Positions 14,491-23,707 of a DNA stretch of 27,534 nucleotides are shown piece after piece; positions within the stretch are counted from its first letter, which is position 1; each line of letters starts with the position of its first letter. The stretch is taken from assembly GCA_041650175.1 (NCBI GenBank), contig JBAZLS010000013.1, positions 1 to 27,534 of the forward strand. The letters run 5' to 3'. The DNA comes from Minisyncoccus sp041650175 (GTDB lineage Bacteria > Patescibacteriota > Minisyncoccia > Minisyncoccales > Minisyncoccaceae). The position numbers and the translations under genes were made by a program. The notes beneath the pieces are model-generated. The model saw only the letters and a list, made by a program, of their open reading frames with translations, was not told the origin of the DNA and did no database searches.

Positions 14491-15411
14491 TTAGAACCAT
14501 TTCTTTTTTTTAAATAATACATATAAAATAGCTATCACTATCAATATGAAAATCACGATATAATAAAAAACAAATTTATCCCCTCCTCCCGGGATGTTCA
14601 CATTCATTCCATACAGGCTTCCAATAATTGTCGGAATAGTTAATATCACCGTCAAGGAAGTTAGTACTCTTATCGTATTATTCAATCTATTTGTAACAAT
14701 CACCTGATAGGCATCTCTAAGAGTTCTTATATTCTTGACCGTAGTAGAACAATTATCAAGTAATTGTCTAACAGCAATAAGAAGATCTTCAACTAAATCA
14801 TTATCATAACTATAAAGCTGGATATATCCTCCTTGAAAAATAGACTCTATCGTATTTTTCATCGGAGTCAATGCAGATATGTATTGGTCTAAGATGTATT
14901 CTTTTTCAATAAGTTTTGCGATATCCATATCTTCCACTCTTTCCAAGCTTTTTTTCTTCATAGATAAGTCTGTCTTAACAGCCTTAACCTCCTTCATATA
15001 ATTTTTGGATATATTCAATAATATATTGATTAAAAGCTTGGTTCTCTGAGTTGTAGAAAAAGAGACTGTATTGCCAGTCATAAGTCCGATAGTCCTGCTT
15101 TTTAACACAGACGCAGTAATAAAATATCGACTAGTAATTATTATCGCAAGAGGACTAGTATATTCATCTCCTTGGTTATTAGCAATATCTCTCACAAAAA
15201 GAATTATATTTTCTCCCTCTCTTTCAATACGCGGTAATTCATAGGGATCAAGAACATCCTCCAGATCAGAAATCTGAAGTCCTGTTATTTTAGCGACATA
15301 CTCCAAATCATCATGAGATACCTTTTCTATATTTATCCAACAACCATCCCTTAAAGCATTAATCTTTTCTAGTTTCTCTTTTTTGATATCTTTAAAAAAT
15401 ATTTCTATCAT
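14491..15411 (-). CDS. corA: CorA-type magnesium/divalent cation channel
   Basis: 306 aa. A long cytoplasmic alpha/beta and coiled-coil part is followed by two C-terminal transmembrane helices (about 245-265 and 280-299). The selectivity motif YGMNV (GMN) lies between them, followed by a polyanion-poor loop NIPGGGDK and the basic tail KKKKWF. The length and the signature place it in the CorA/MIT family, which moves Mg2+ (or Co2+) as a homopentamer in the inner membrane. Its ATG overlaps the NUDIX stop by 4 bases, so the two genes are translationally coupled. No own promoter was seen. Confidence 0.95.
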   Translation of the reverse strand: MIEIFFKDIKKEKLEKINALRDGCWINIEKVSHDDLEYVAKITGLQISDLEDVLDPYELPRIEREGENIILFVRDIANNQGDEYTSPLAIIITSRYFITASVLKSRTIGLMTGNTVSFSTTQRTKLLINILLNISKNYMKEVKAVKTDLSMKKKSLERVEDMDIAKLIEKEYILDQYISALTPMKNTIESIFQGGYIQLYSYDNDLVEDLLIAVRQLLDNCSTTVKNIRTLRDAYQVIVTNRLNNTIRVLTSLTVILTIPTIIGSLYGMNVNIPGGGDKFVFYYIVIFILIVIAILYVLFKKKKWF

Positions 15412-15872
15412 TTTCTTTCAATTACCTTTAATTCATAATTATCTATCTTGTCTTGATTTTCAAAAACAAACTTCCCTTTAAAATTCTTATCGTCTAAAAA
15501 TAATGGGAACCAATAAGGATCATCGGCCCACATTTTTTCAAAAGGAATATCATTACAATCAAACCATTTCGGAAACATTTCTTCAGTTTCAATCAACTCA
15601 CCGTTATAATTTTCCATCTCAAAAATATGAACCTCCAGTTCTTTTTTGCTATCTAAAAAAATAAAATCAATAACTCCTGCCTCTTTGAGCTTAGAAACAC
15701 AAAGACCACATTCCTCTTCAAATTCACGTCTAGCACATTCTTCTATGGATTCATTCGTTTCAACCTTTCCGCCAAATCCATTCCACTTGCCTTCTCCAAA
15801 TCCTCTTTTTTTCATACCCAAAAGTATCTTGCCATTTTCTTTGATAAAACATAGGGTAAAAACTTTTCTCAT
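15408..15872 (-). CDS. MTH1-like NUDIX hydrolase (oxidised purine nucleoside triphosphatase)
   Basis: 154 aa. The Nudix box is complete: G35-x5-E41-x7-R49-E50-F51-x-E53-E54-x-G56-L57. Outside the box it resembles animal MTH1/NUDT1 closely, as recalled: LLGMKKRGFGEGKWNGFGGK before the box and MWADDPYWFPLFLDDKNFKG after it. N31 and the pair D117-D118 match the residues MTH1 uses to bind 8-oxo-dGTP and 2-OH-dATP. It should cleanse the nucleotide pool of oxidised purines. A consensus, leaderless promoter lies directly upstream, and corA overlaps the stop codon. Confidence 0.92.
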   Translation of the reverse strand: MRKVFTLCFIKENGKILLGMKKRGFGEGKWNGFGGKVETNESIEECARREFEEECGLCVSKLKEAGVIDFIFLDSKKELEVHIFEMENYNGELIETEEMFPKWFDCNDIPFEKMWADDPYWFPLFLDDKNFKGKFVFENQDKIDNYELKVIERK

Positions 15873-15878
15873 ATACTG

Positions 15879-15907
15879 ATTTTAATTCTTGCTTAAGATT
15901 ATGTCAA
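15879..15907 (-). promoter_or_regulatory. Consensus promoter of the NUDIX-corA operon, leaderless
   Basis: On the minus strand a perfect -35 TTGACA (15907-15902), a 17-base spacer and -10 TAAAAT (15884-15879). Only 6 bases (CAGTAT) separate the -10 from ATG 15872, so transcription should start on the start codon. Confidence 0.8.
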
Positions 15908-15965
15908 TTTAAAAAGAAGCTTATTTAGCCTCTCTTAAATTTTATTATTTTCCTATATTTAAATG

Positions 15966-17795
15966 TTAAGCTCGATAATAGATTTCCATTTGGCATTTTT
16001 CACAATCAAATTTTAATAAAAACTTATAACCTTTCTCATTTACTAGATAAAGAGGTTCTTTGATACTATCAAAACCTTTCGATTTTGAACATTTTCCAAT
16101 TAATCTCCTTAGGCAATGCTTGGTTGTCATTATTTTCTTGCCTTTTTTATCGTCTAATATTTCGAAAGCAGGTTCAATTAAAGATACCCCGTGACGTTCA
16201 TAAAATTTTTCAGCCAAATTATTCGAAACATTAGCTTCATAAGTGAGATTCTGTTTGAAAAAAGGATGCCTTGTCGGAACAATATGTGACTCTTCCCTTC
16301 GATAAGATTCTTTTCTTTTTTTGTCAAAAATTCCAATAACTTCTCTTCGAAACGCATTTAAAATAGAAATCTTAAAAAATAACGGCTGGTTTAGGATAAT
16401 CTTGATTTCCTTAGCCTCATAAATCGTATCACCTAGCTTTGAAAACTGTAATTTGATATTTTGAAGAGCAGTTTCTTTATTATCTGCAATTACTTTTTCT
16501 ATTTCTTTATTCAAAATAACTTCATTTCCTTCTTCGTCCTTTACCTTGATAGTTATGCCATTTTCAGATTCTTTAATTTCAAAAAAAATAGGAACAAATC
16601 TTTTTATCGGATTATTCTTAATCTGCCTTTCGAAACTAATATCGAGATTCCTATAAACATCCATACCTTCCTCAAGTCCAGTCATATCATTGAGGTATAT
16701 TTTCGGCCCAAACACTTTTACCACATTGCTTCCTCTAAGATTCTTACTTCTATCAAAAAAACATAAACCATCCCCATTGGACAATTCTATTCCTTTTTCC
16801 AAGATAAAATAATTCTCAGAAATTACTTTTACCTTGCCAATTAATTTTCCTTTTGATTTAGGAGAAATAGAAAGTAAATCAGGATTATTATTTTTTAAAA
16901 AATAATCAGTAAACCCCCTATTAAAAGTCTTTTCGATATCTGGCTCCCAGCTAGAAACTATTTCGCCAACAGAACTTTTTTCGAAACCTTCTTTTCTCTT
17001 CAATATCCTATCAAGTTTCCTTCTATAATAATAAGTCGTATTTGAAACATAATACTCATCTTTCAGCCTTCCTTCTATCTTGAAAGATCCAAGTCCGGCA
17101 TCAATCAAATCACCTAAATCCTGAGAAAGATTGAGATCTTTTAAAGATAATAAAAACTTATTTTTTGCATAAACCTTTCCCTCGCTATCTATTAGCGAAT
17201 AAGGAAGACGGCATGGCTGCGAACAATGACCTCTATTAGCACTTCGTTTTGCAACTGCCTCGCTAAGATAGCATTGTCCGCTCATAGAAACACACAAAGC
17301 GCCATGTACAAATCCCTCCAATTCTAAATCAGTATTTTTCCTTATTTCTTTTATTTGCTCAAATGAAAGTTCTCGAGCAAGTATTACTCTTTTGATTCCT
17401 ATTTTTTCGAAAAACTTTATTTTTTCGATATCATAATTATTACATTGAGTACTTGCTATTATTTTTATCGGAGGCAATTTCATTTCAAGTATTCCCATAT
17501 CCTGAATTATTATCCCATCAGCTCCAAGCTTATAGACATTTTCTATTATCTTTTGCGCTTCTTCTAATTCATTATCAAAAAGGATTGTATTTATGGCAAC
17601 ATAAACCTTAACTCTGAATTGATGTGCATATTCAATCAAATTTCCTATATCTCTAACTGAATTTTTCGCAGCAGTTCTTGCTCCGAATTTTGGCCCCCCT
17701 ATATATACCGCGTCCGCTCCAGCATTTATAGCAGCAACTCCGCAGGCATAATCTTTCGCCGGTGATAATAATTCTATTTTTTTAACTCTTTCCAT
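15966..17795 (-). CDS. U32 peptidase-family protein, RlhA-like (23S rRNA hydroxylation)
   Basis: 609 aa. Residues 5 to about 290 are the U32 core: IELLSPAKDYACGVAAINAG, GADAVYIGGPKFGAR, and the cysteine motif in FVHGALCVSMSGQCYLSEAV with ANRGHCSQPCRLPY. These four cysteines are the likely iron-sulfur ligands. LKDLNLSQDLGDLIDAG and SFKIEGRLKDEYYV follow, as recalled for E. coli RlhA (YdcP). The middle resembles DUF3656. The C terminus has KHCLRRLIGKC and FDCEKCQMEIYY, another cysteine group. RlhA hydroxylates C2501 of 23S rRNA. An ubiU/prtC-type role is the alternative. It starts one base after uvrC, so it is co-transcribed with the uvr genes. Confidence 0.85.
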   Translation of the reverse strand: MERVKKIELLSPAKDYACGVAAINAGADAVYIGGPKFGARTAAKNSVRDIGNLIEYAHQFRVKVYVAINTILFDNELEEAQKIIENVYKLGADGIIIQDMGILEMKLPPIKIIASTQCNNYDIEKIKFFEKIGIKRVILARELSFEQIKEIRKNTDLELEGFVHGALCVSMSGQCYLSEAVAKRSANRGHCSQPCRLPYSLIDSEGKVYAKNKFLLSLKDLNLSQDLGDLIDAGLGSFKIEGRLKDEYYVSNTTYYYRRKLDRILKRKEGFEKSSVGEIVSSWEPDIEKTFNRGFTDYFLKNNNPDLLSISPKSKGKLIGKVKVISENYFILEKGIELSNGDGLCFFDRSKNLRGSNVVKVFGPKIYLNDMTGLEEGMDVYRNLDISFERQIKNNPIKRFVPIFFEIKESENGITIKVKDEEGNEVILNKEIEKVIADNKETALQNIKLQFSKLGDTIYEAKEIKIILNQPLFFKISILNAFRREVIGIFDKKRKESYRREESHIVPTRHPFFKQNLTYEANVSNNLAEKFYERHGVSLIEPAFEILDDKKGKKIMTTKHCLRRLIGKCSKSKGFDSIKEPLYLVNEKGYKFLLKFDCEKCQMEIYYRA

Positions 17796-17796
17796 T

Positions 17797-19047
17797 TTAT
17801 TTAATTTTATCCTTTCTTAAGACTTGCCTTTGATAAGAAATAGCGAATCGATGAGCCTCATCTCTTACTCTGATCAATAAATTATTATTAGCATCCACCC
17901 AGTTCAAAAATTCTTTATCATTTCCACTACAGATAAATTCGTCCTTCCTCCTATCCGGCCCTTTTGCAATACCCACAATTGGGATAGACAATTTAACTGA
18001 AGATAATGCCTTTCTAACAGTATTTACTTGAGGCTTTCCACCGTCAACCAAAAAAATTTCTGGCAAAACCCAATTTTCATTTTTTAATCTTCTCTCCAAA
18101 ACTTCTTTTAAACAATCAACATCACTTTGTCCAATAACAGTCTTTATCTTAAACTTTTTATATTCGGTTTTTATCGGATGTTTGCTATTAAACACTACCA
18201 TACTTCCTACCTTAGCATCAACTCCAAGATTAGATATATCATATCCCTCTATTCTTTTAACCTCAAATTTTTTTTCATTTACTTCTTCTTCAAAAGAATC
18301 GCTCAAAAAACTTTTATCAAGCAATGCAACATCTCTTATTCTTTTAAGAGCACCTATTTGGTCTCTTATATGTTTTGCATCTTCGAAACGCTGATTTTTG
18401 CTCAGCTTTTTCATCTGCTTCTCAAGTGAAAGCAACATTGTCTTTTTTCTCCCAGAAAGGAAATAAGCCAAAGGTTTTACAACCCTATCTCTATACTCCA
18501 TCTTACTGATTTCTCCAGTACAGACTCCTAAACAATGTCCGATTTGATAATCAAAACACGGTCTTTTTTGATTTGGCAAACATCTTGAAACAAAAAAAAG
18601 ATTATGCAGAATTTTAAGCATCTGGTTAGTCTTTATTGAAGGAAAAGGACCAAACAAATATTTATAATTTTTTGTTTTCCTTTCTATTTCTTTTAACGTA
18701 TGTTCTCTTGCAACTTCAAGATGAGGAAAATCATTCTTGGTTATGACTAAATAATTCCAACTCTTATCATCTTTTTCCTTTACATTATATTTCGGCTGAA
18801 ATTTTTTTATATAGCTAGCTTCCAATATTATCGCCTCAATAACTGAATCTGTTTCAATATGCTTAAAATTATCAACTTCATCAATCATAAATTCAATCGG
18901 CCTAAAATTCTTTACTCCGTTAAAATAACTTGCTACTCTTTTTTTAAGTGAAGTCGCTTTTCCAACATAAACTAGTTCGCTTCCTTGATAGAAAAGATAT
19001 ATACCAGGATTATCTGGCAATTTTTTTATTTTTTGACGGATTTCCAT
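17797..19047 (-). CDS. uvrC: UvrABC excinuclease subunit C, short form
   Basis: 416 aa from ATG 19047; a TTG two codons upstream touches the uvrA stop. Numbers count from the TTG. The GIY-YIG nuclease is at about 10-90 (PGIYLF, YVGKATSLKKR, LEASYIKKFQPKYN) and makes the 3' incision. A UVR motif is near 205-235. The RNase H-like 5' nuclease has GYDISNLG, LVDGGKPQ and RDEAHRFAI, which hold the expected catalytic Asp, Asp and His. UvrC is usually about 600 aa. This one stops soon after RDEAHRFAI, so the C-terminal helix-hairpin-helix DNA-binding domain is missing. Both active sites look intact. It follows uvrA by 6 bases. Confidence 0.95.
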   Translation of the reverse strand: MEIRQKIKKLPDNPGIYLFYQGSELVYVGKATSLKKRVASYFNGVKNFRPIEFMIDEVDNFKHIETDSVIEAIILEASYIKKFQPKYNVKEKDDKSWNYLVITKNDFPHLEVAREHTLKEIERKTKNYKYLFGPFPSIKTNQMLKILHNLFFVSRCLPNQKRPCFDYQIGHCLGVCTGEISKMEYRDRVVKPLAYFLSGRKKTMLLSLEKQMKKLSKNQRFEDAKHIRDQIGALKRIRDVALLDKSFLSDSFEEEVNEKKFEVKRIEGYDISNLGVDAKVGSMVVFNSKHPIKTEYKKFKIKTVIGQSDVDCLKEVLERRLKNENWVLPEIFLVDGGKPQVNTVRKALSSVKLSIPIVGIAKGPDRRKDEFICSGNDKEFLNWVDANNNLLIRVRDEAHRFAISYQRQVLRKDKIK

Positions 19048-19053
19048 AATCAA

Positions 19054-21612
19054 TTACTTCTTTTTTTTGATAACCCTTCTCAAATATTTTCCAGTCCAAG
19101 TATCTTTCTGACACATCTCCTCAGGCGTTCCCTCTCCAATTAATCGTCCTCCAAGATCACCCCCTTCAGGACCAAGATCAATTATCCAATCACTGCATTT
19201 TATGAAATCAAGATTATGTTCAATTACTAAAACAGTGTTTCCTTGAGAAACTAAACGCTGGAGCAAAATGACTAACTTCTTAATATCATCATAATGTAAT
19301 CCGGTCGTCGGCTCATCAAGTAAATATAAAGTTCTTGATGTTCCATGCTTAGACAACTCGCGGCTTAATTTTATTCTCTGTGATTCTCCACCCGACAAAG
19401 TAGTAGCTGGCTGGCCAAGAGTCAAATATCCAAGACCAACTTCATTCAATACTTTTATTTTATCATAAATAAAAGGGATATCACGGAAAAAAATCTCTGC
19501 ATCTTCAATAGTCATATTAAGCACCTCAGAGATATCCTTCTCTTTATAATGGATAGAAAGTGTTTCCTTATTAAATCTTTTTCTATGGCAAACATCACAA
19601 TCAATTTCAACATTCGGCAAAAAATGCATTTCAATTTCAAGACTTCCTTTTCCTTCACAATGTTCACATCTGCCTCCCGGTTTATTAAAACTAAATCTTC
19701 CTGCATCATACCCCCTCATCCTTGCTTCAGGCGTCATAGAAAATATTTCTCTTATCTCATCAAAGACCTTAGTATAAGTAGCCGGATTTGAACGAGGAGT
19801 TTTACCAATTGGAGCTTGGTCAATCCTAATTACCTTATCCAGATATTCAACATTTTTTATTTCTTTCACTTTAATATCACGCTTCATATGATTTATCTTT
19901 CCAGTCACATATTGATTGATAATATTATTAAGCAATGTTGATTTTCCCGAACCAGAAACTCCTGTTAGGCAAACAAATCTTCCAAGAGGAACATCTACAT
20001 TTAGATTTTTTAAATTATTTTCATGAGCATCAATAATCTTCAATTTTCTAGTCTCGCTATCAACTTTTCTTCTTTTTTCAGGAATCTCTATGAATTCTTC
20101 TCCTCGCAGATATTTTCCAGTTAAAGATTTTTTTGCGTTTCCTAACTGTAAACAATTTAATGACTTTTTTCCGTCTTTAGGCGAAAGTAAATTATCCAAA
20201 ATTCCCGAATAAATAACTTCTCCACCATGTTTTCCCGCTCTAGGGCCAAAATCCACCAGCCAGTCACTAGCAAGAATTGTATCTTCATCGTGCTCCACAA
20301 CAATTATCGTATTTCCAGCATCTCTCAGATTACATAATGTTTTTACAAGCATTTCATTATCTCGCTGATGCAGTCCAATTGTTGGTTCATCCAAGACATA
20401 CAAAGCCCCAACTAATTTTGTTCCTACTTGAGAAGCTAATCTTATCCTTTGTGACTCACCTCCAGATAATGTTCCAGCCATTCTATTCAAAGTAATATAA
20501 TGCAAGCCGACATCATACATAAATTTTAATCGATTCTTTATTTCGTTTAAAATAACTTCAGCTATTTCCCTTTCTTTCTTTTCAAGTCTTTCACTTAAAT
20601 CAGAAAAAACAATTATTGCTTCATTCACATTCATTTCCGTAACTTCATAAATATTCTTTTTATCTATTTTTACGCTAAGAGCATTGTTATTTAATCTTTT
20701 TCCTAAACACATCGGACAAGGTTTAGAACTGAAAAAATTTTCAATTCCTAGCCCATTACATTCAGGACAAAAACCATATGGAGTATTAAAACTGAAAAGC
20801 CTTGGCTCAATTTCTGGAAAACTGAACCCGCACTTCGGACAAGAAAATTCCGTACTAAATACTTGCTCTTTATTGTCAGGATAAATAATCAAACATAAAC
20901 TATTCGACATATCAATTGCATTTTCAATTGCCTCATTCAAACGAAATTCGAAATCATCATCAACTTTTGAATAAGGTATCTTATCAATCACGATTTCAAT
21001 CGTATGCACCTTAGTCTTTTCTAAATCTACTCGTTCTCTCAGGCTCTTTATTTTTCCATCAATTCTCACTTCCAAATAACCAGATTCATATATATCCTGC
21101 AACATCTGAAAATATTCTCCTTTTCTACCTCTGACGACAGGAGACAATATGGATACTATGCCTTCTTTGTTTTTTTCTTTAGTAGTCGAGGTTACTTTTT
21201 CTCTTATCTCATCAATTGTCATTTTTTCAATTCCAATTTTGCATTTAGGACAATAAGGTTTACCAATTCGTGCATATAAAACCCTAAGATAATCATAAAT
21301 CTCTGTTATCGTTGCAACTGTTGAACGAGGATTAGAGCTATGAGCCTTTTGACTGATAGAAATAGCCGGAGATAATCCCTCAATTTCATCTACATTAGGT
21401 TTTTGCATTCCACCCAAGAACTGTCTCGCATAAGAAGATAAAGATTCGATATATCTTCGCTGTCCTTCAGCAAAAATAGTATCAAAAGCCAAGCTCGACT
21501 TTCCCGAACCAGAAAGACCAGTAAAAACAATCATTTTATTACGAGGAATTTCTAAAGAAATATTTTTTAGATTATGTTCCCTCGCTCCTTTAATAATAAT
21601 TTTATCTTGCAT
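19054..21612 (-). CDS. uvrA: UvrABC excinuclease subunit A, with a shortened zinc-finger region
   Basis: 852 aa against about 940 usually. Walker A motifs are GLSGSGKSS (32-40) and GVSGSGKST (near 557). ABC signatures are LSGGESQRIRLA (382-) and LSGGESQRIKL (near 755). The first zinc site is C258, C261, C282 and C285, and the second uses CEHCEGKG and CDVCHRKR. In E. coli UvrA roughly 120 residues separate the first zinc site from the C-x-x-C-x-G-x-RL motif. Here C285 is followed by PCPMCLGKRL after only about 13 residues, which accounts for the short length. The UvrB-binding region (about 125-215) is present. It detects DNA lesions as a dimer. It follows uvrB with one base between. Confidence 0.97.
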   Translation of the reverse strand: MQDKIIIKGAREHNLKNISLEIPRNKMIVFTGLSGSGKSSLAFDTIFAEGQRRYIESLSSYARQFLGGMQKPNVDEIEGLSPAISISQKAHSSNPRSTVATITEIYDYLRVLYARIGKPYCPKCKIGIEKMTIDEIREKVTSTTKEKNKEGIVSILSPVVRGRKGEYFQMLQDIYESGYLEVRIDGKIKSLRERVDLEKTKVHTIEIVIDKIPYSKVDDDFEFRLNEAIENAIDMSNSLCLIIYPDNKEQVFSTEFSCPKCGFSFPEIEPRLFSFNTPYGFCPECNGLGIENFFSSKPCPMCLGKRLNNNALSVKIDKKNIYEVTEMNVNEAIIVFSDLSERLEKKEREIAEVILNEIKNRLKFMYDVGLHYITLNRMAGTLSGGESQRIRLASQVGTKLVGALYVLDEPTIGLHQRDNEMLVKTLCNLRDAGNTIIVVEHDEDTILASDWLVDFGPRAGKHGGEVIYSGILDNLLSPKDGKKSLNCLQLGNAKKSLTGKYLRGEEFIEIPEKRRKVDSETRKLKIIDAHENNLKNLNVDVPLGRFVCLTGVSGSGKSTLLNNIINQYVTGKINHMKRDIKVKEIKNVEYLDKVIRIDQAPIGKTPRSNPATYTKVFDEIREIFSMTPEARMRGYDAGRFSFNKPGGRCEHCEGKGSLEIEMHFLPNVEIDCDVCHRKRFNKETLSIHYKEKDISEVLNMTIEDAEIFFRDIPFIYDKIKVLNEVGLGYLTLGQPATTLSGGESQRIKLSRELSKHGTSRTLYLLDEPTTGLHYDDIKKLVILLQRLVSQGNTVLVIEHNLDFIKCSDWIIDLGPEGGDLGGRLIGEGTPEEMCQKDTWTGKYLRRVIKKKK

Positions 21613-21613
21613 T

Positions 21614-23632
21614 TTATTTTTTTCTTAATTCTTTTTCTAACTTATGGATTTCATCTCGAAGTATTGCCGCAAACTCAAATTCTAATTTATCGGCAGCAAC
21701 TTTCATTTGTTCCTTTTTATCTTTTATTATTTCTCTGAGAGGCCTATCGTCTCCTGCCATATCCATACGTAATACTTCTTCCGAAAATCTTCTTTTTTTC
21801 CCTTTTTTATTTTCTAATCCAAGTTCTTCTAAAATATTTTTAATATTTTTCTGAATAGTTTTTGGAGTAATATTATTATCTATATTATATTTGATCTGGA
21901 TAGTTCTTCTCCTATTAGTCTCACTCATCGCTCTTTCTATAGATTTAGTAATATTGTCAGCATAAAGGACAACCCTGCCATTTACATTTCGGGCAGCACG
22001 TCCAATAGTCTGGACTAAACTAGTCTCATTCCTTAAAAATCCTTCTTTATCAGCATCAAGTACTGCCACAAAAGAAACTTCAGGAATATCTAATCCTTCA
22101 CGAAGCAGATTAACGCCTACTATTACATCAATCTTTCCTCTTCTAAGATCAGTAATTATATCAATCCTTTCCAAGGTTTTTATATCACTATGAAGATACT
22201 TCACTTTTATCTTTTTCTTTTCAAGGTGGTCATTTAAATCTTCTGCCATTCTTTTTGTAAGTGTAGTGACAAGCGTTTTTTCTCCCTTGGCAACTTGTTC
22301 TTGTATTCTGATTATGAGATCATCTATTTGTGATAAATTATTTTTTGAAGAAATAACAGGCCTTATAATAACTTCTGGGTCAACCAATCCAGTCGGCCTC
22401 ACTATCTGTTCAACTATCTTTTCACTTTCTTGGATTTCAAAATCAGTTGGAGTTGCTGATACATAAATTATTTTTTTAGCTAAATTACGGAATTCCTCAT
22501 ATTGCAATGGCCTATTATCATAAGCGCTCGGAAGCCTAAAGCCAAAATCAATCAAAGATTTCTTTCTTGCTTTATCCCCATTATACATAGCTCTCACCTG
22601 TGGCAACGTTGCATGCGATTCATCAATTACCACCAAGAAATCTTTAGCTGTTTCCTTAAAATAATCAATCAATGTAAATGGAGGTTCTCCAACCTTTCTT
22701 CCGTCAAAATGTCTAGAATAATTTTCTATTCCTTGGCAATATCCCATATTCTCAATCATTTCAAGGTCATACTTTACTCTTCTTTTAAGCCTTTCGTATT
22801 CCAAGACCTTTCCTTCTTTTTCAAAAAACTTAAGCCGTTCTTTTAATTCTGCTTTAATATCTTCCATCGCAGATTTTTTAACACTCTCATTTATGACATA
22901 GTGCTTAGCAGGGAAAAGATTTACTTCATTGATTTCTTCAAGGATATTTCTTCTTATTGGATCAACTATTTCAATAGTTTCAATTTTATCAGAAATTATA
23001 AAACGATAAATAAACTTTTGATTAACTGGCATTATTTCCAAAATCTGCCCATGCAATCTGAATGTTCCGAATAATAAATCGGCATTCGTTCTCTCAAACT
23101 GCATGTCAATCAATTTTCTTGCAATTTCTTGTCTATTAACAGCCTGTCCTTTTTCAAGAGTCAAAATAATGCTTTTATATTGTTCAGGTGATCCAAGCCC
23201 ATAAATACAAGAAACTGATGCAACGACTATTACGTCCTTTCGTGTCATAAGGGCTTGAGTACAAGCATGTCTCAACCTATCAATCTCTTCATTTATCTGA
23301 GCCTCTTTTTCAATATAAGTATCAGTATTAACCATGTATGTTTCTGGCTGATAATAATCATAATAACTTACAAAATACTCGACAGCATTTTTAGGAAAAA
23401 ACTCTCTGAATTCATTACAAAGTTGTGCCGCTAATGTTTTATTATGCGAAATCACCAGAGTTGGCTTCTGGATACGTTGTATGACATTGGCGATAGTAAA
23501 GGTTTTTCCTGAACCGGTAACGCCTAATAAAGTCTGCTTATCTAAACCTTTTTCCCATCCATCCACCAAATCATTTATAGCCTTGGGCTGGTCACCCTGA
23601 GGCGTCATATTTGCCATCAATTCGAATTCCAT
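21614..23632 (-). CDS. uvrB: UvrABC excinuclease subunit B
   Basis: 672 aa, the usual length. Walker A is LLGVTGSGKTFT (35-46). The damage-probing beta-hairpin is YYDYYQPETYMVNTDTYIEK. The helicase motifs are DESH near 338, SATPTDFE near 390, LREGLDIPEVSFVAVLDADK and QTIGRAARN. The UVR domain that binds UvrC closes the protein (KEQMKVAADKLEFEFAAILR). ATG 23632 gives the expected N terminus, MEFELMANMTPQGDQPKAI. It is the first gene of uvrB-uvrA-uvrC-rlhA-like, with spacings of 1, 6 and 1 bases. A weak promoter lies at 23644-23671. Confidence 0.97.
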   Translation of the reverse strand: MEFELMANMTPQGDQPKAINDLVDGWEKGLDKQTLLGVTGSGKTFTIANVIQRIQKPTLVISHNKTLAAQLCNEFREFFPKNAVEYFVSYYDYYQPETYMVNTDTYIEKEAQINEEIDRLRHACTQALMTRKDVIVVASVSCIYGLGSPEQYKSIILTLEKGQAVNRQEIARKLIDMQFERTNADLLFGTFRLHGQILEIMPVNQKFIYRFIISDKIETIEIVDPIRRNILEEINEVNLFPAKHYVINESVKKSAMEDIKAELKERLKFFEKEGKVLEYERLKRRVKYDLEMIENMGYCQGIENYSRHFDGRKVGEPPFTLIDYFKETAKDFLVVIDESHATLPQVRAMYNGDKARKKSLIDFGFRLPSAYDNRPLQYEEFRNLAKKIIYVSATPTDFEIQESEKIVEQIVRPTGLVDPEVIIRPVISSKNNLSQIDDLIIRIQEQVAKGEKTLVTTLTKRMAEDLNDHLEKKKIKVKYLHSDIKTLERIDIITDLRRGKIDVIVGVNLLREGLDIPEVSFVAVLDADKEGFLRNETSLVQTIGRAARNVNGRVVLYADNITKSIERAMSETNRRRTIQIKYNIDNNITPKTIQKNIKNILEELGLENKKGKKRRFSEEVLRMDMAGDDRPLREIIKDKKEQMKVAADKLEFEFAAILRDEIHKLEKELRKK

Positions 23633-23643
23633 ACTGAAAGTTT

Positions 23644-23671
23644 ATACTATCATTTTTCAGCATTTTTACAA
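23644..23671 (-). promoter_or_regulatory. Candidate promoter of the uvrB operon
   Basis: On the minus strand TTGTAA (23671-23666), a 16-base spacer and TAGTAT (23649-23644), or TATAAA (23646-23641) with a 19-base spacer. The ATG is 8-11 bases downstream. No Shine-Dalgarno site. No LexA-type box was recognised. Confidence 0.4.
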
Positions 23672-23707
23672 TACACATACCTATCCCCCTTCTATACTAA
23701 CCTTTGG

